Assembly (NCBI GenBank): GCA_029964075.1
Contig: CM057148.1
Coordinates: 30,807,916 to 30,871,915 of the forward strand
DNA length: 64,000 bases
Source: Patiria pectinifera
Lineage: Eukaryota; Echinodermata; Asteroidea; Valvatida; Asterinidae
Direction: 5' to 3'
Below the pieces are notes generated by a model. That model was not told where the DNA came from and made no database searches. It saw only the letters and a list, made by a program, of their open reading frames with translations. A program made the translations under genes and the position numbers. Position 1 is the stretch's first letter, and every line of letters begins with the position of its first letter. Positions 44,251-56,110 of this stretch are shown piece by piece.

Positions 44251-45350
44251 CATACGTTTGTTATAAAGCTGATTTCGGGTCATTTTGTAATTTTAGATTT
44301 GACTGCTTCTTTAGAGACAGCTTCGATTGCTATTTTGTGTACAAATTCTCCAGTTGAAATTGCGTTTGCTGCAAAATGCAGATTTTACGTTATCATGCTT
44401 CCACGATGATGTAAAGACCCCAAATGGTCTGGGCGTAATATCAAACCAAAAATAACAGAGAAACGATTAATTATTGTGTAAGACATAAAGTAAATCACAG
44501 AGAGTAGCCAGTTGTTTGACTGTTGCCTTTACTGCTGATTTTATGTCACAAATGACGGGTTTTCTCTTTCCTGATGCCACTCGTCTAATGTTTTCGGTGT
44601 TCGTTATCCAATCATCTGTGTAGATATTGTCATACTTGTCATACGTATCTATCATGAGTCTGTCCTGACGTGTCACTCTTTCCATCCTGTCCCTTTTTTT
44701 CTGACCTACATATTAAGCATGCGCCCCATTTTGTGGCTGGTTGTCTATTCCCACTTGTCTGCATGCGACTTTCTTTGCCAAACATAACCTTATGTTTCTT
44801 AACCAAATTTGAAAGATTCCTCATTATTAAATTAAAAGGAGTTTCTTTCAATACATTTTTTGATTTCAAGTTTATATTGTAGCAATCCGTTGTATATAGA
44901 TCTATTAATCTTGCTATTAATCTTCGAATAGTTATTGTAACTCATATAATAATAAAAAATGGAATAAATTGCAATCTGGTAAACTCACAGGGTTATCCAA
45001 AATAAGATTCAAATCGTATCAGTTCAGTGTAGTTTTGTGTGTCTTTGTGTTGACAGTAAAACGGACCTACAACGATTATTTTGAATGTTTAGTATTCGGC
45101 ATTAATCCGCCAGACATATACAAATGAACAGCCACCGACAGTCTTCCTCGAGTTCGACAATTTGTTTTTATAAATAGGACAGTGCATTTGCAGCCATTCC
45201 CATTTCTAGATGAGTGACCATTCCCCCTTTAGTCTTCCAAAACATATATAACCCCATAAAATTCCACAGAAATGATCAAGCAAATAGAACCGTGAATGAC
45301 CCAGCCGGGGAGAAATGGCTTTATCGGTTACTACTTCTAGTAGCCACACA
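44251..45350. other. Spacer without recognised gene
   Basis: AT-rich. Minus-strand frames at 44,467-44,869 are short and show no recognisable family. No repeat shared with other parts of the window was noticed. Confidence 0.35.
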
Positions 45351-47283
45351 TAGTCCGGTGGCTTAAGGAAAAATCGTGACCCGCTGGATTAAAGCGCCAA
45401 ATTTGGTACACTTACTGTATAGGTCTCAAGAAGTCATTCTAGAGGGGGGTGCCCGATTTTGATGGCCTGGGTCAAGGTCAGGCCAAGGTCAAAGGTCACA
45501 AGGTGTATAATACAGTATGTAGTTTTAGTAAATATCAACAAAAGTCTGAAATTTTAAATTCTGAATAGTATAAAAGGATGTCTGACAATTATAAGACCTC
45601 ACATTTTAGAAAAAGTTCCATCAAAAAAACGTTTCCCAACAAAATATAGGGGAGTTTATTCCATTTCCAAAAATGATGACTCAGCACTTTTTAGAAAGTT
45701 TGCTTTCTGTTATGTTAAAGTTATAGAAAAGGGTTTATTAATCATTATAATTACAACGTTAGTCTGATTTCAATCATGATTTAATAGTTGATGTCTGTAT
45801 AAGTATGTATTGTATATACGTATATCACTTTTAACTCACAAGGCATAAAAGTGAATGGTCAGTTTCTGGCTTTCTATTATGTTTTTTCTTCTAAAAATGT
45901 ATTGGTCGTTCCAGTTCACCTTTTTATTCTTTGTGTGTCATAGTTTCACAGTGGCACGGGAAGCCTATACGTAAACCTACATTTATACAGTGTACATTTA
46001 TATGGAGGAGGTGAATACCTGTAATAACGGTCAAAGTTGTTTTTCTTATTTGCATATTATTAGCACCCTGATGTGCTCATTGATTGATTTTGCCTACCAT
46101 CGCTGAAATTATGTCCTATACCTTGTGTGTTATTGATTCACAATTCACAAAGCAAAAGATTTACAAGAGCGCTTTTCATTTCATGAAAGCTCAAGTGTAC
46201 TTCGGACCAAATTTGAAAATTGCGAGTCGTTAAACCTAAATGCCTATAAATATGCATACCTTATTATGAGAAATAGTAGTTTTCAATGATGAAAACGATA
46301 AAATACATGTAGAGCTAGTTTAAAAATTTAAACAAGAGGTATACAAACTCATTAACTTTTTGGACTGGAGCCAATGGCTGGAGAATAGCCAACTATTCCG
46401 TAAGTTGCTGAGATTTATGATGATACAAAGCTTTCGTTGTGGAAAGATTGTAATAGTGGTTATACTGCAGTGCATTCTCTTAAGTTTTAAGGACAGGACA
46501 CAAAATTATGAATGGATATCAAAAATATACTCTTATGAAAAGAACAAACAGTTTAAAAAACGTAGTTTGCAGTACTGACCTTTCTCGACACAATGTACAC
46601 CTTCCACACTGATATTGATAATCAAACACGGGTAACTACATGTAATATGGCCCAGCCATTAGGCTTGGCCAAGATTAGAATACTGGAAACTGATTGTACA
46701 CCTTCATGCCTTATGAGTAAAGTGTGATGGGAATACATACATTTGTGCATATGCATACATAATGGCAACTTTATAACTATCATTATTTTGAAGCAAAATA
46801 TCGCTTAATTAAGATAATTAACAAACCATAACTTATTAATAAAAGAATGGAAGAACATTTTTTATGTCTTTGATTATTCACATTCCAACAAAATAATGAA
46901 AATATAGCAAAGCTTATAGTTTCTACAACATTAACATAACAGAAATCAAATTTTCTAAAAAGTGTGAGTCATCATTTTTGGAAATTGCGTAGTCTCCACT
47001 ATTTTGTTGGGCACAGGTTTTTTGATGGATTTTTTTCTGATATGGTTGCTCTTAAAGTTGCCTGACATCCTTTTATGCTATTCAGAACTTTAAATTTCAG
47101 ACTTTTGGTGAAATTTACGACAACTATATGCAGTACACCTTGTGACCTTTGACCTAGGCCCCAAAACCGGGCACCCCCCTCTAGAATGTCTTCTAGGGAC
47201 CAATACAGTAAGTGTACCAAATTTGGTGCTTTAATCCGGCGTGTCACGATCTTGCCCAAAATTAGCTCTAAGCCACCGGACTA
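45351..47283. mobile_element. Fold-back DNA element with inverted repeats of about 370 bp
   Basis: The ends are TAGTCCGGTGGCTTAAG and CTCTAAGCCACCGGACTA. The arms (45,351-45,735 and 46,928-47,283) pair along their length, for example GGATTAAAGC(G/A)CCAAATTTGG, TCTAGAGGGGGGTGCCCG-type segments, GGTCAAAGGTCACAAGGTGT and AAAGTGxxxAGTCATCATTTTTGG. The 1.2 kb centre is AT-rich without a transposase frame; the longest ORF is 72 codons and unconvincing. A TA at each edge may be the target duplication. Confidence 0.8.
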
Positions 47284-47909
47284 ACAGTAATAGTCCAAGA
47301 AAAAAATCCGTGATAGCCGTGCAAGCATGTTAGTTGAACGTGATCAAGGCCTACTAAAGGTCGTTCTTTTGAAGGTCAGGGGTCAAAGAAGTTTTGAGCA
47401 TAAATGACTTCACATGAAGTACATTCCGATCCTGAATAATCCATATCGCACTCATCTAACATTATTTTTACGTATTTATGGTATCTCGCATTCCTGCTTA
47501 ATCTTTCAAAAGATTACCAAATAAAATAGGAAAAAAAATGAGGCAAAATATGCCCTGCACCGAACAGACCAAAATAATCATCCTGAATCAAACGACTCCA
47601 TATTTCTAGATTATAATTTATCGGGAACTGTATGAAACAGTAAACCATCATCTCATTGACAAAACACACGCTAACTTACACTCCAAGTATAAACAAATTC
47701 AACGAGTATCGATTGGTGATGCAAATTAGGAACCTTTGAACATGCACTTCATAACAACATCATAGATTGCATTAATGCTTTTGTGCATAACGCCCCATAA
47801 AAAAATGTTATCAGAAAAAAATATCAGTAGAAATAAACACTTGAGGGTCATGTCTGCCTTACCATGTCCGATACTGTATTTTAATAGTGTTTGTCAATGT
47901 TTGTGTATG
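47284..47909. other. Spacer, no gene seen
   Basis: AT-rich single-copy-looking sequence between the fold-back element and the Gmr1-like fragment; nothing recognisable. Confidence 0.35.
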
Positions 47910-48797
47910 GCCATGAACTTCCGGTAATAACCGGCTAGTCCGAGGAAAGATCGAAGTTCCTTCTTTGTCTCGGGTCGCGTTGCATTCTTAATCTTGTCCA
48001 GCTTGTCTGGATGAGGATGTAGTTGCCCCTTCCCGATCAAATGCCCAAGGAACTCAATCTTTTCGTCGTCAACCATGCATTTCGAGGGTTTCGCTGTTAG
48101 GTTTGCATTACGCAGAAGGCTTAACGACCTCCTTAAGAGATTCTAGGTGTTCAGGCCATGAAGGATTATGAACCAGGATGTCGTCAATGAAGTTATGGAC
48201 GTGCGGGATGTCTTTGAGTAGTTTTCTCATCAAACGGGAAAACGTCGCCTGGGCGTTAACAAGCCCAAGGGCATCACCCTAAACTGGAACAGACCACTCG
48301 GAGTAACGAATGCTGTTTTTTTCCTTGATGTCATCCTTCAGAGGGATTTGCCAGTATCCCTTCGTAAGATCCAATTTAGTAAACACCACATCATTTGCGA
48401 GACAAGTGAAAATGTCGTCTGGATTCGGCATCGGCTCGGCGTCAAAAATGGTAACTTGATTGAGCTTCCTGAAATCTACGCACAATCTGTTGCTCCCGTC
48501 CTTTTTCTTTACAAGGACAATTGGTGTAGCATAGGGCGACTCCGAGGGTTCCACCACTTGCATCTCCAGCATGGCCTTCACCTCATCTTGGACGGTGTCA
48601 CGTAACGCATGCGGTAACGGGTATGGCCTAGTCCTGATCGGTTCATCGGTTGTTACCTTCACATCGTGAATCCTCATGGTGGTTTTCCCTGGAAGATCGG
48701 TCAGGACGTCACCAAACCTCTCTAAAAGTCTTGGACATCTCCTTGCTGTCGTTGTGACAGTGTGTAATACTGATTCTGACGTCATTGACACTTCCAC
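47910..48797 (-). pseudogene. G4 reverse transcriptase
   Basis: The frame 48797-48279 has PYATPIVLVKKKDGSNRLCV, VDFRKLNQV and FTKLDLTKGYWQIPL. The frame then shifts. Between 48,279 and 48,120 are readable remains of the NAQATFSRLM and FIDDILVH motifs. Frame 48076-47894 carries the thumb (EFLGHLIGKG, LRSFLGLAGYYRKF). Frame breaks at about 48,279 and 48,100 make it inactive. Confidence 0.8.
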
Positions 48798-49245
48798 TTG
48801 CTTTCAATACAGGCAACTGACTCTCAATGTTACTTAAGGGGCTACAATCACTTAATCCATTCATCTCAGGATCTATCTTATCTTCTTTAATGGTAGAAGT
48901 ACATACAATGACAAATTGGTCATTGTCATCACCTACTTCGATGAATTGCCTAGCTTCTTCTGTCGACCAGTCAATGTACTTCTTCAGTTAATTGATGTGG
49001 AAGGTCTGGATCTTGCCGTGGACATCTAACCGGTAGTCATCAGAACTCATCTTCTCGGTTATCGTGAAAGGTCCCTTCCACTGGAGGAGCAACTTGTTTT
49101 ATCCGTTGGGAGGAGTACGAGTGCTCGATCGCCTACTTTTAAACTTCTGTGTCTACACTTCTTGTCATAGAATTTCTTGTACTTGACTGAGGACTTCTGA
49201 AGCTCCTCCTGTGCCATGTGGTAGTAGACGGGCCAATTAAGATTT
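47910..49245 (-). mobile_element. Gmr1-like Ty3/Gypsy fragment G4 (integrase upstream of RT)
   Basis: Reading the minus strand, the end of an integrase comes first (49,250-49,040: KKFYDKKCRHRSLKVGDRAL, then QWKGPFTI, a GPY/F module) and about 130 codons later the protease-less start of RT appears on the same strand. Ordinary Ty3/Gypsy elements have integrase last; the reversed order defines Gmr1-like elements of deuterostomes. The left end stops in the RT thumb, and the right end is cut by the edge of duplicated segment copy 2. Both LTRs are absent. Confidence 0.72.
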
Positions 49246-49250
49246 GCCAG
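49040..49250 (-). pseudogene. G4 integrase C-terminal domain
   Basis: The SLKVGDRALVLLPTDK core and, after a one-base frame change near 49,095, the WKGPFTI motif are typical of Gypsy integrase C-termini. A stop appears at about 48,987 after QTFHIN. The catalytic core of the integrase is missing, cut off at 49,245. Confidence 0.72.
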
Positions 49251-52200
49251 ACTAAAGCACGTGGTGCACATGCTATAAAACAGATATGAAAATGCACGCC
49301 TCGTATAGCAAGTTAAAGGGAGATATGCAACCAGTCAAATTCATTTGTGATAGTCAGTCAGTCGGTCGGTCGGTCAGTCAGTCGGTCGGTCGGTCGGTCG
49401 GTCGGTCAGGCTGGCCTCCACTGGGAGACCAAAAATAGGGCACAAAATATGTTACTACTTTGAACGCCATTTCTGTATACCTATGAAAAAACCAAACGTA
49501 ATGCCTGTAAGGGTATTTAATATAAATTATTAAGTAATTATGTTATGTTAAAAAAGACTCATTGTAGCCGTATTCCTTTGAAATCAAAGAAGGTCCGTAG
49601 GCCTACGATAGAAACTTGACTCTGACTAGTCAAACAGATGTGGAAACAAGTACCAGTTATATATGAACAGCAATGAACTAGCATTATCTTTTTCCTTTTT
49701 CATCCTACGCTAAACTTTGAACCTAATTATAAGATTCAAAAACAAATATGCAGTCTATTTGAACAACAAAATGGCGATACTGTTGCTTGGAAACCTATTT
49801 TTACATCAACCAAAGTCCAACTTCAAACGTTTTCGTAAACACGTAAGGTATACTGGAGGGCCCTATTTTCTTGTGATTGCTTTGAAAATGTAAGAAGAAT
49901 ACAACCTAAATTGATTGAATATAACGCATTTGGCTCTCAAAGAGATGTTTAATTTTTCGCTTTTGTTTTTGCGTTAAGTATGAACCGCCAGTTAGACTCC
50001 CTCTGCGCATGCCCAATCCCCTTTGCCCTGTTACTGACGAACAACGCCACCTTGTGTTTGATATGGCTCAGTGTCGTTCGCGTCCGAGGGATCCCATGAT
50101 ATTTCCTAGCCCCCTCCCCAAATGATGTTATCAAGGTGATAAAGGAGTGCTTGTTCTGGTCATCTGATGAGAACAATTGCAATACGATAGTTAGGAGTCT
50201 TGCCTTTTGGAACCACACGCACACAATCTGCATACCTATATAGCTATGGTAGCTTGTGTAAAACAAATGTGTCAGGTAAAGTTAAGACTAAATTTGATTA
50301 ATTTTGCAAAGTAGGACAAATACTCAAAATAACTACAGACTGGAGTTAACTACATCATATGTGTAAAGAAATTGATTAGTTTCCAAGTATCATGACACAA
50401 TCCTCCAAGTTCAAAAAAAAAATAATGAAAGTTAAATGTTTACGGAAACTGTCATTTCACTCCAAAAATTCAAATCAATGTATATATACCGTATGATAAA
50501 CTGTTACTCCGATCCCGATATCAAAAGGCGCGACTCAAGATGTCATATCCGGTATTCCAGACAACAGATTTATAAAGAAGCATGGTCGTTGGGTATCCAA
50601 AATACATGTCAAGATTTGTGAATTACAGAGCAATATATGGCAAAATGTGACATTCACTTGCATTTTAAAGTAATTGAAACAATTGAAGCTATTAGACGTG
50701 GTTTATCTTTTTGCCCGGACGCCTCTCGGTAAGCCCTCTCAAATGTGTAAATGGCAGTGTGTTGTTTTAAGAAATGTAACTTCATTTAGTTGGCGGGGTA
50801 ACGAATTAGAACAGCTTGTTTTGTACATATTCTTGCGAACCCAGAATGCTTGATTATGGAAATCTAGCGCCCTCTGGTTTCACTCCGTCCACGAAGTACA
50901 CAATCTTCTTGTTGTCTTTTACTGTTCCTTTAATTTACCTATTTATCGTAAATTGCCAACTTGCACATTTATTCCCTGGGTCTCTTACCAAGCACAGCGC
51001 ATGATGCAATACCACGCGCGCTGCTGCATTCATTATTCATGAAGCGGTGTACATGTGCGCAACTGACCACACCTCCCTTCGCCCCATCGAGCTAAGACAT
51101 AGTTTTGCCATAGTACATGTATAGACTTTGTAGACACCAACCTGTTATCTTTATAACGCTACCAAACTACCAAAAGGAGAAACCCTAGGTTGATGAAATC
51201 TACACAAAGTTATGTAAAAGTGAAGTGATGAATAAATCAGTGTACTGACATGTGGGACTGTCACCCCAAAGCTCTGTTTCCCTCCAACATATTTGATATT
51301 GTTGACTCTAATAAATGTTTCATGAACTGCTATTAGGGAACGCAACAATATCACTGCGCTAGCAAATGGATAATGAGATGATAAGGTCCACTGATATATA
51401 AGCTTGGGTAGGACAAGGATGTGCCATCTATGTACAGACGGACACCAGACAGCAATCAAATAATTGATGTAACCGAGCTGTATTATTTGTAAGGTTTATT
51501 CCTTATTGCATCCTGTAATGCGACTGAAGCATTGATGGCATCATCTTCTAATGCAGTTTACAAAATGGTCGCATTTTTTCCCTTCTATTGACTGTAGTAG
51601 GTTTTTCCTTGCGGCAAATATGCGGATGAAGTTGTAATGCACAACATATTAATAATCTCTTAGCATGTTTTACTACACTTCTGACAACAAAACTGACGAA
51701 TTAAATGTAAACAATATTTTGAATGTAACAGATTTTGTACAGACTTATTGAAATGATGAGATAAATGAGTGGCATGACTGTCGGTAAGCCCTCCAAGGTT
51801 TGTTTCAAGCAAATTTCCCGGCAATACACTTTTGCATTAATGTCAAAGTTATGAAATCTGACTTAGATGTCCTATAATTCGTATTTTTTTTATCATCTTA
51901 TATGAGAATGAACGATCTTTTCGACAGTTGTTTGGGCAGAATTCCTCATCTATCACGAAACAGTCATCAAATCAGCTATTCCAGTTGTGTACTGTTATCT
52001 ACAAAACTTGAAAATGCCTGAGTATTTTGCAGTCTCGGCCAAACCTGACGTCGAATTTTCGGTATCTTCAAGCTAGACATTTCCCACAAACTAGACAATT
52101 GTGGAGGACCTCAAACATGTCGCCAGGAAATTATAGCGCATATCCAATTCTCTCTACTTAATTTAATGAATCATGAAGTGTTTAAATAGGCAAAGTTGTT

Positions 52201-52840
52201 TATCGAATCAAGTTCAAAGGTTAAAGTGACAGCACAGACTAGACAAATTGTGCAGAGTTAATATGTTAATAATAAACTACTGTGTTTGTTATGTCTGAGT
52301 ATTGATAACCTTATATTGTAACCCGATATTGTGATGCGTATACTCACTGTAGTCGCCATATGTCCAAGGAAAAGAGCGGTTTGAGCTCAATTTATGTCTG
52401 TCGTAACTTGTTAAATTCCTTAAATCGGTGAGTATATATAGACATTTCTAATTATTTTGACATTTTCTAGTTCCAACCACTTACATTTTTATTATAAATA
52501 GCATTTACAAACCTAATTATTTGGCTGTAGTGTAAGTTTCAATACAACATTTGTCCCGTCAGACTCCATTTTGAGAGCCTTGTAATAAACTATGGAGGCA
52601 TTTTTATTGTTTTTGCTGTTGCAAAATTGCCTTATTTTGAGATTGGCGTTGTTTTTGAGAAGTTAAGTTGCTTTTGCTTATCATATTAACGCGTCGTTTA
52701 CTCATATCCAGTATATGCATAGCTCTGAATAGTTAGAGTTGGCAGAAATAATTTCGTTAATTCCTTTACGGACACAGTGGTTACGAGGACTTTCGAGAGA
52801 AAAAAAGGCACAAGTTTTATTTTCAGGTAATACTCGAACA
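49247..52840 (+). repeat. Duplicated segment, copy 2
   Basis: Paralogue of 30,777-34,620, beginning at GCCAGACTAAAGCACG. It lacks the 220 bp palindromic insertion and about 340 bases present at 31,395-31,740, and has an extra piece of about 500 bases at roughly 50,816-51,340. It diverges just before the position of the gene start, after TTTTATTTTCAGGTAA (about 52,815-52,830), so no exon 1 is present. No gene seen inside. Confidence 0.82.
49357..49409. repeat. GTCG/GTCA tetranucleotide microsatellite
   Basis: Thirteen uninterrupted tetranucleotides of the types GTCA and GTCG. It is the expanded counterpart of the tract at 30,884-30,911. Confidence 0.9.
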
Positions 52841-53084
52841 TATGATCTCTTGTTTACCAGAAAGTCATCTTGCAAGGAATTCAATAACTCTCTCTCTGAA
52901 TCTCCTCTCTGTTTGAGACTGTGCGAGTCTCTTCGCCCGACGGAAGTCAACAAAAACTAATGTTATTAGCATTTGTTCGGAATCCTAGTGCTTAGCAGTT
53001 ACGTGGATCGGGTGCATAACTAGGTTCCCCAATACCTCTGTTACCCAATACCTATGTTACCCAATACCGATGTTCCCAGAAATT

Positions 53085-53145
53085 CCTAAACTAACCCTAA
53101 CCGTAACCCTAAAGCTAATCCTAACCATAACCCTAACCCCCTCCG
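53085..53145 (+). repeat. Degenerate telomere-like (CCCTAA)n tract
   Basis: AACTAACCCTAACCGTAACC followed by CTAAAGCTAATCCTAACCAT and AACCCTAACCCC: about eight units close to the metazoan telomere repeat with several variant units. It lies in the middle of the sequence, so it is interstitial. Confidence 0.7.
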
Positions 53146-53159
53146 GGAGTAACTCAGTC

Positions 53160-53445
53160 TTATGTGCAGGTTGTCAGAACATAGGAGTATCGGAACATAT
53201 GGGTGTCGGAGCATAGGGGTGTCAGAACTTCGGTTGAACATTTGGACTATAGGGGTGTCGAAACGGTTACAGCCCGATAGTCTGAAGGTTCGATGGTCCG
53301 AAGGTTCTTTAGTCCGAAAGGTCATTAGTCCGAATGTTCGTAAGTCCGAAGGTTCAATCATTCTTATTCCTCCATGGTTCAATAGTCCGAAGGTTTGATA
53401 GTCCGAGGGTTCGATAGTCCGAAGGGCCCATTAGTCCGAAAATAG
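53160..53445. repeat. Short tandem repeats of about 17 bp (TAGTCCGAAGGTTCGA type)
   Basis: Two related blocks. The first (about 53,165-53,235) repeats a CGGAACATAxGGGTGT-like unit; the second (53,268-53,445) repeats a GGTTCGATAGTCCGA-like unit about nine times with variants. They follow directly on the telomere-like tract. They recall the GTCCGACGCCTCATAAG words at 31,095-31,314 only loosely (shared GTCCGA). Confidence 0.75.
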
Positions 53446-53454
53446 AAACCGGTT

Positions 53455-54830
53455 TGGTTCCCCTTAGCCCCATAAATGTGGCCCATCATTAGAGACAAAC
53501 TCTTGGAAAAAATGGTTCTGTTAACATTGTTAACGTATTCCTTATGATGGGACTTGCGGTTTGGCCGAAGTCAATTGAGCGTGATCGGCTGACTGATAGG
53601 GTTTACGTACTAAACCCCGAGCCAACGAGGTTTTTGTATAGAAAGCTGCCGGACCACATTTTTCGAGAGTGTGTCCGTAATGCTTGAAGCCTGCCGGTAA
53701 TGCTGAGCCTGCATACTGCCAAAGTTACTAGTGGCATCCCTACATTTTCTCGTGCAAAAAGGACCCATTTTTGGACCCTAATTTTATCAAATCTGCTCTT
53801 AGATAATAGCCTAAAGGCTAGGGAGATTATCCTCGGCTATATTTGCACGATTCCACAGATTTTTAAACTAGACGGTCTCGTTTTTAACAAAAAAATTGTG
53901 GGAGCACTTTTTTTTGCAAATTAACGACTCGCGTAGACATTTTTGAAACCCTAATCAAAATTATTGCGCCCGCTGTCGGTCTTATTGCGCCATTCTGATA
54001 TATCTTCTGTCTAGCCCCCCCCCCCCCCGCCACACCAAAAAATAATAGTAATTAATTACTGTTAAGAATGTGCTCGTTTATTCAGAAATTCATGAAGCAT
54101 ATTCAAACTGATTGGATGTTTCAGAAGTGTCTTTCCCATTTGCAAAAGTTCTTTTTAAAAGCCCATCAGCCAATAGAGACACACTCTTGGAAAAACATGG
54201 TCCGGTTAACATTGTTAACTTATTTCTTATGATGGGACTGCGGTTTGGCAGAAGTCAATTGAGCGAGATCGGCTGACTGATAAGGTTTACGCACAAAACC
54301 CCCAGCAAACGAGATTTTTGTATAGAAAGCTGCCGGACCACATTTTGCGAGAGTGTGTCTGTAATGATTTACTGGACTGCCTCCGTAAATAGAGGCCACA
54401 CTTCCATCATGTACAAAAACATGTCAAGCTTGGTCAAATTTCGATTTTTACATTTAGGCTTAGTTTTTATGGTTTTTTTGGCTTTATAAGCATACTCACC
54501 CTCTTAATAGGCGAATTAGAAAGTGCTGCCTTTTTTTAGATCTATAAATTTCGTGAAATTTCATGTTGAAATTTTGAAACGCAAATGTGTGCAAACGAAA
54601 ATCTGGAATTTTCACCAAAAAATAGACATCTGAAAAAGGCAGCACGTCCTTATTAGCCTACAAGGAGGGTGAGTATGCTTCTAAACGAAAAAAAACCTAC
54701 AAACCAAGCCTAAATGTTAAAATCAAAATTTGACCAAGTTCGACATGTTTTTGTACATGGTGGAAGTGTGGCCTTTATTTACGGAGGTAGTCCAGTAAAT
54801 TGGCCACATTTATGGGGCTTGGTTCCCCAG
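53455..54830. mobile_element. Composite repeat with outer inverted repeats
   Basis: The ends carry the inverted pair GGTTCCCCTTAGCCCCATAA... and ...TTATGGGGCTTGGTTCC. Inside are two direct copies of about 210 bases (53,495-53,685 and 54,170-54,365; shared words TTAACATTGTTAAC, ATGATGGGACT, GCTGCCGGACCACATTTT) and a hairpin element at 54,368-54,799. No transposase frame was seen. A C run of 10 is at about 54,018. Confidence 0.6.
54368..54799. mobile_element. Hairpin MITE nested in composite repeat
   Basis: The ends are TTTACTGGACTGCCTCCGTA and its near complement TACGGAGGTAGTCCAGTAAA. The arms of about 75 bases continue with GGCCACACTTCCA(T/C)CATGTACA and AACATGTCxAxCTTGGTCAAATTT. A second inverted pair (AAGCATACTCACC / GGTGAGTATGCTT and AGTGCTGCCTTTTT / AAAAAGGCAGCAC) extends the fold inward to a small central loop. 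Non-coding. Confidence 0.78.
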
Positions 54831-55724
54831 AGTCAGCTCAGTGTCTGACAAGAACCCTGTACGGCCGAATGCAATTGCAGGGGGAAAGCCTCACAGATTA
54901 GGGGCCTACAGTCGCGTACTAATTAGGTTGCATGATCGGATTGAGGCCGCTGCAGAAAAATGCGCAAGAGAAAAATGAGCTTGCTCGGCTCAGAGAAAGC
55001 ACACTGAAAGAACAATTCCCCAAAGGTGTGGACTGGCCTGCTGACAAGGCGACCCACTATAAGTGGCTTCAAAGCTACACATGTATGTTGCATATATTTA
55101 CGCACATACAATATATGCTATAAATATGGCGTTTATAATCAGCATTTCAGAAATCTATATAAAATCACATGATTGTTGACATCATAATGACCTCACACAT
55201 CGACAGTGTTTATACGAAATGACAAAATTCTCAATGTCATGCAAAAAGGTCATTCCGTGATAATCGCCTTTGAAGTTAATCATTTTTTTTCAAAACACCT
55301 TTTCGACTAGTTTTTAGAAATTCTTGTAGTGTCTATAAGTCTCTCTTAATTAAACTGTAATTCATTATTCATTAATACCTAAGACAGTTTACGCATTCCT
55401 ATTGGTCGAGAGCTCGTCACGTGACCGGTCTTAAACGGATGACAAAGACATGGCTAGCTGGTCTTAAACACTTTATCAGTGTCACAATAAAATGTGGACT
55501 CCTCAAAATCAAGTGCCTCTTATCGTTTCATTGGTTGAACGTGCAAAATCCTCACGTAGACATGCGCAACACTACCAGAGACTCTAAGTGGTCTTAAACA
55601 GAGTGATAAAAAACTCCGAAGCACACATTTATTCCCTTAATAAAGATCAATTAAAGTTGTTATAAGTTAGAGAAAACAGCAAAACACAGAGGCCTCATTT
55701 TGTTCCAATGAAGTTGTACACACT
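54831..55724. other. Spacer, no gene seen
   Basis: An open frame at 54,932-55,123 is short with no recognisable family. GTGACCGGTCTTAAACGGATGA and GGTCTTAAACA words recur near 55,420-55,600 (about three times). Otherwise AT-rich and featureless. Confidence 0.35.
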
Positions 55725-56110
55725 TTTCGTCACTTCGTGAAAACATAAAAAGTTCTAAGAAATTGTCACATTTGCGCGTCTGACGTCACTGTAGCGCGCG
55801 CGCGTCTGTTCTTTATCGACATCGTTCACGGCGTGCGCGTCCACTCCCATCCTAACGCGTGTGTAGAGAAATGCATTATTCCTCTGGCCCTGCTAAAGAG
55901 GTAAGTTTCTGTCACTTCGTGAAAACAAAAAACACAGCTTTCAGGTATTTTGTCAATAGTTTGTTTGCGATAATCACGAAATCAAACAATATTTTGTTTT
56001 GAAACTCAGCCAAATTCTTCTTTTTGTCAAGTGCAATTTATTGGCCAGCAAAACTCAAAATCGAAAATGTTTGGATTTGCAGGTTTTTGTCACTTCATGA
56101 AAACATCGTC
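55725..56110. repeat. Three spaced copies of a TCACTTCGTGAAAAC word
   Basis: TCACTTCGTGAAAACA occurs at about 55,729, 55,911 and (with CATGA) 56,089, spaced by about 180 bases, with weakly similar following sequence (ATTGTCACATTTGCG in the first). A GCGCGCGCGCG run lies at 55,795. The same word and run occur inside the nested element at 28,178-28,748, so both probably descend from one repeat family. Bases 56,111-56,960 hold nothing recognisable. Confidence 0.5.

Noticed and set aside
44467-44869. Two minus-strand frames of about 75 codons
   Set aside because: No motif, no splice context, and normal chance length for AT-rich DNA.
54932-55123. 63-codon frame rich in charged residues
   Set aside because: Short, without splice or family support; composition alone is not enough.
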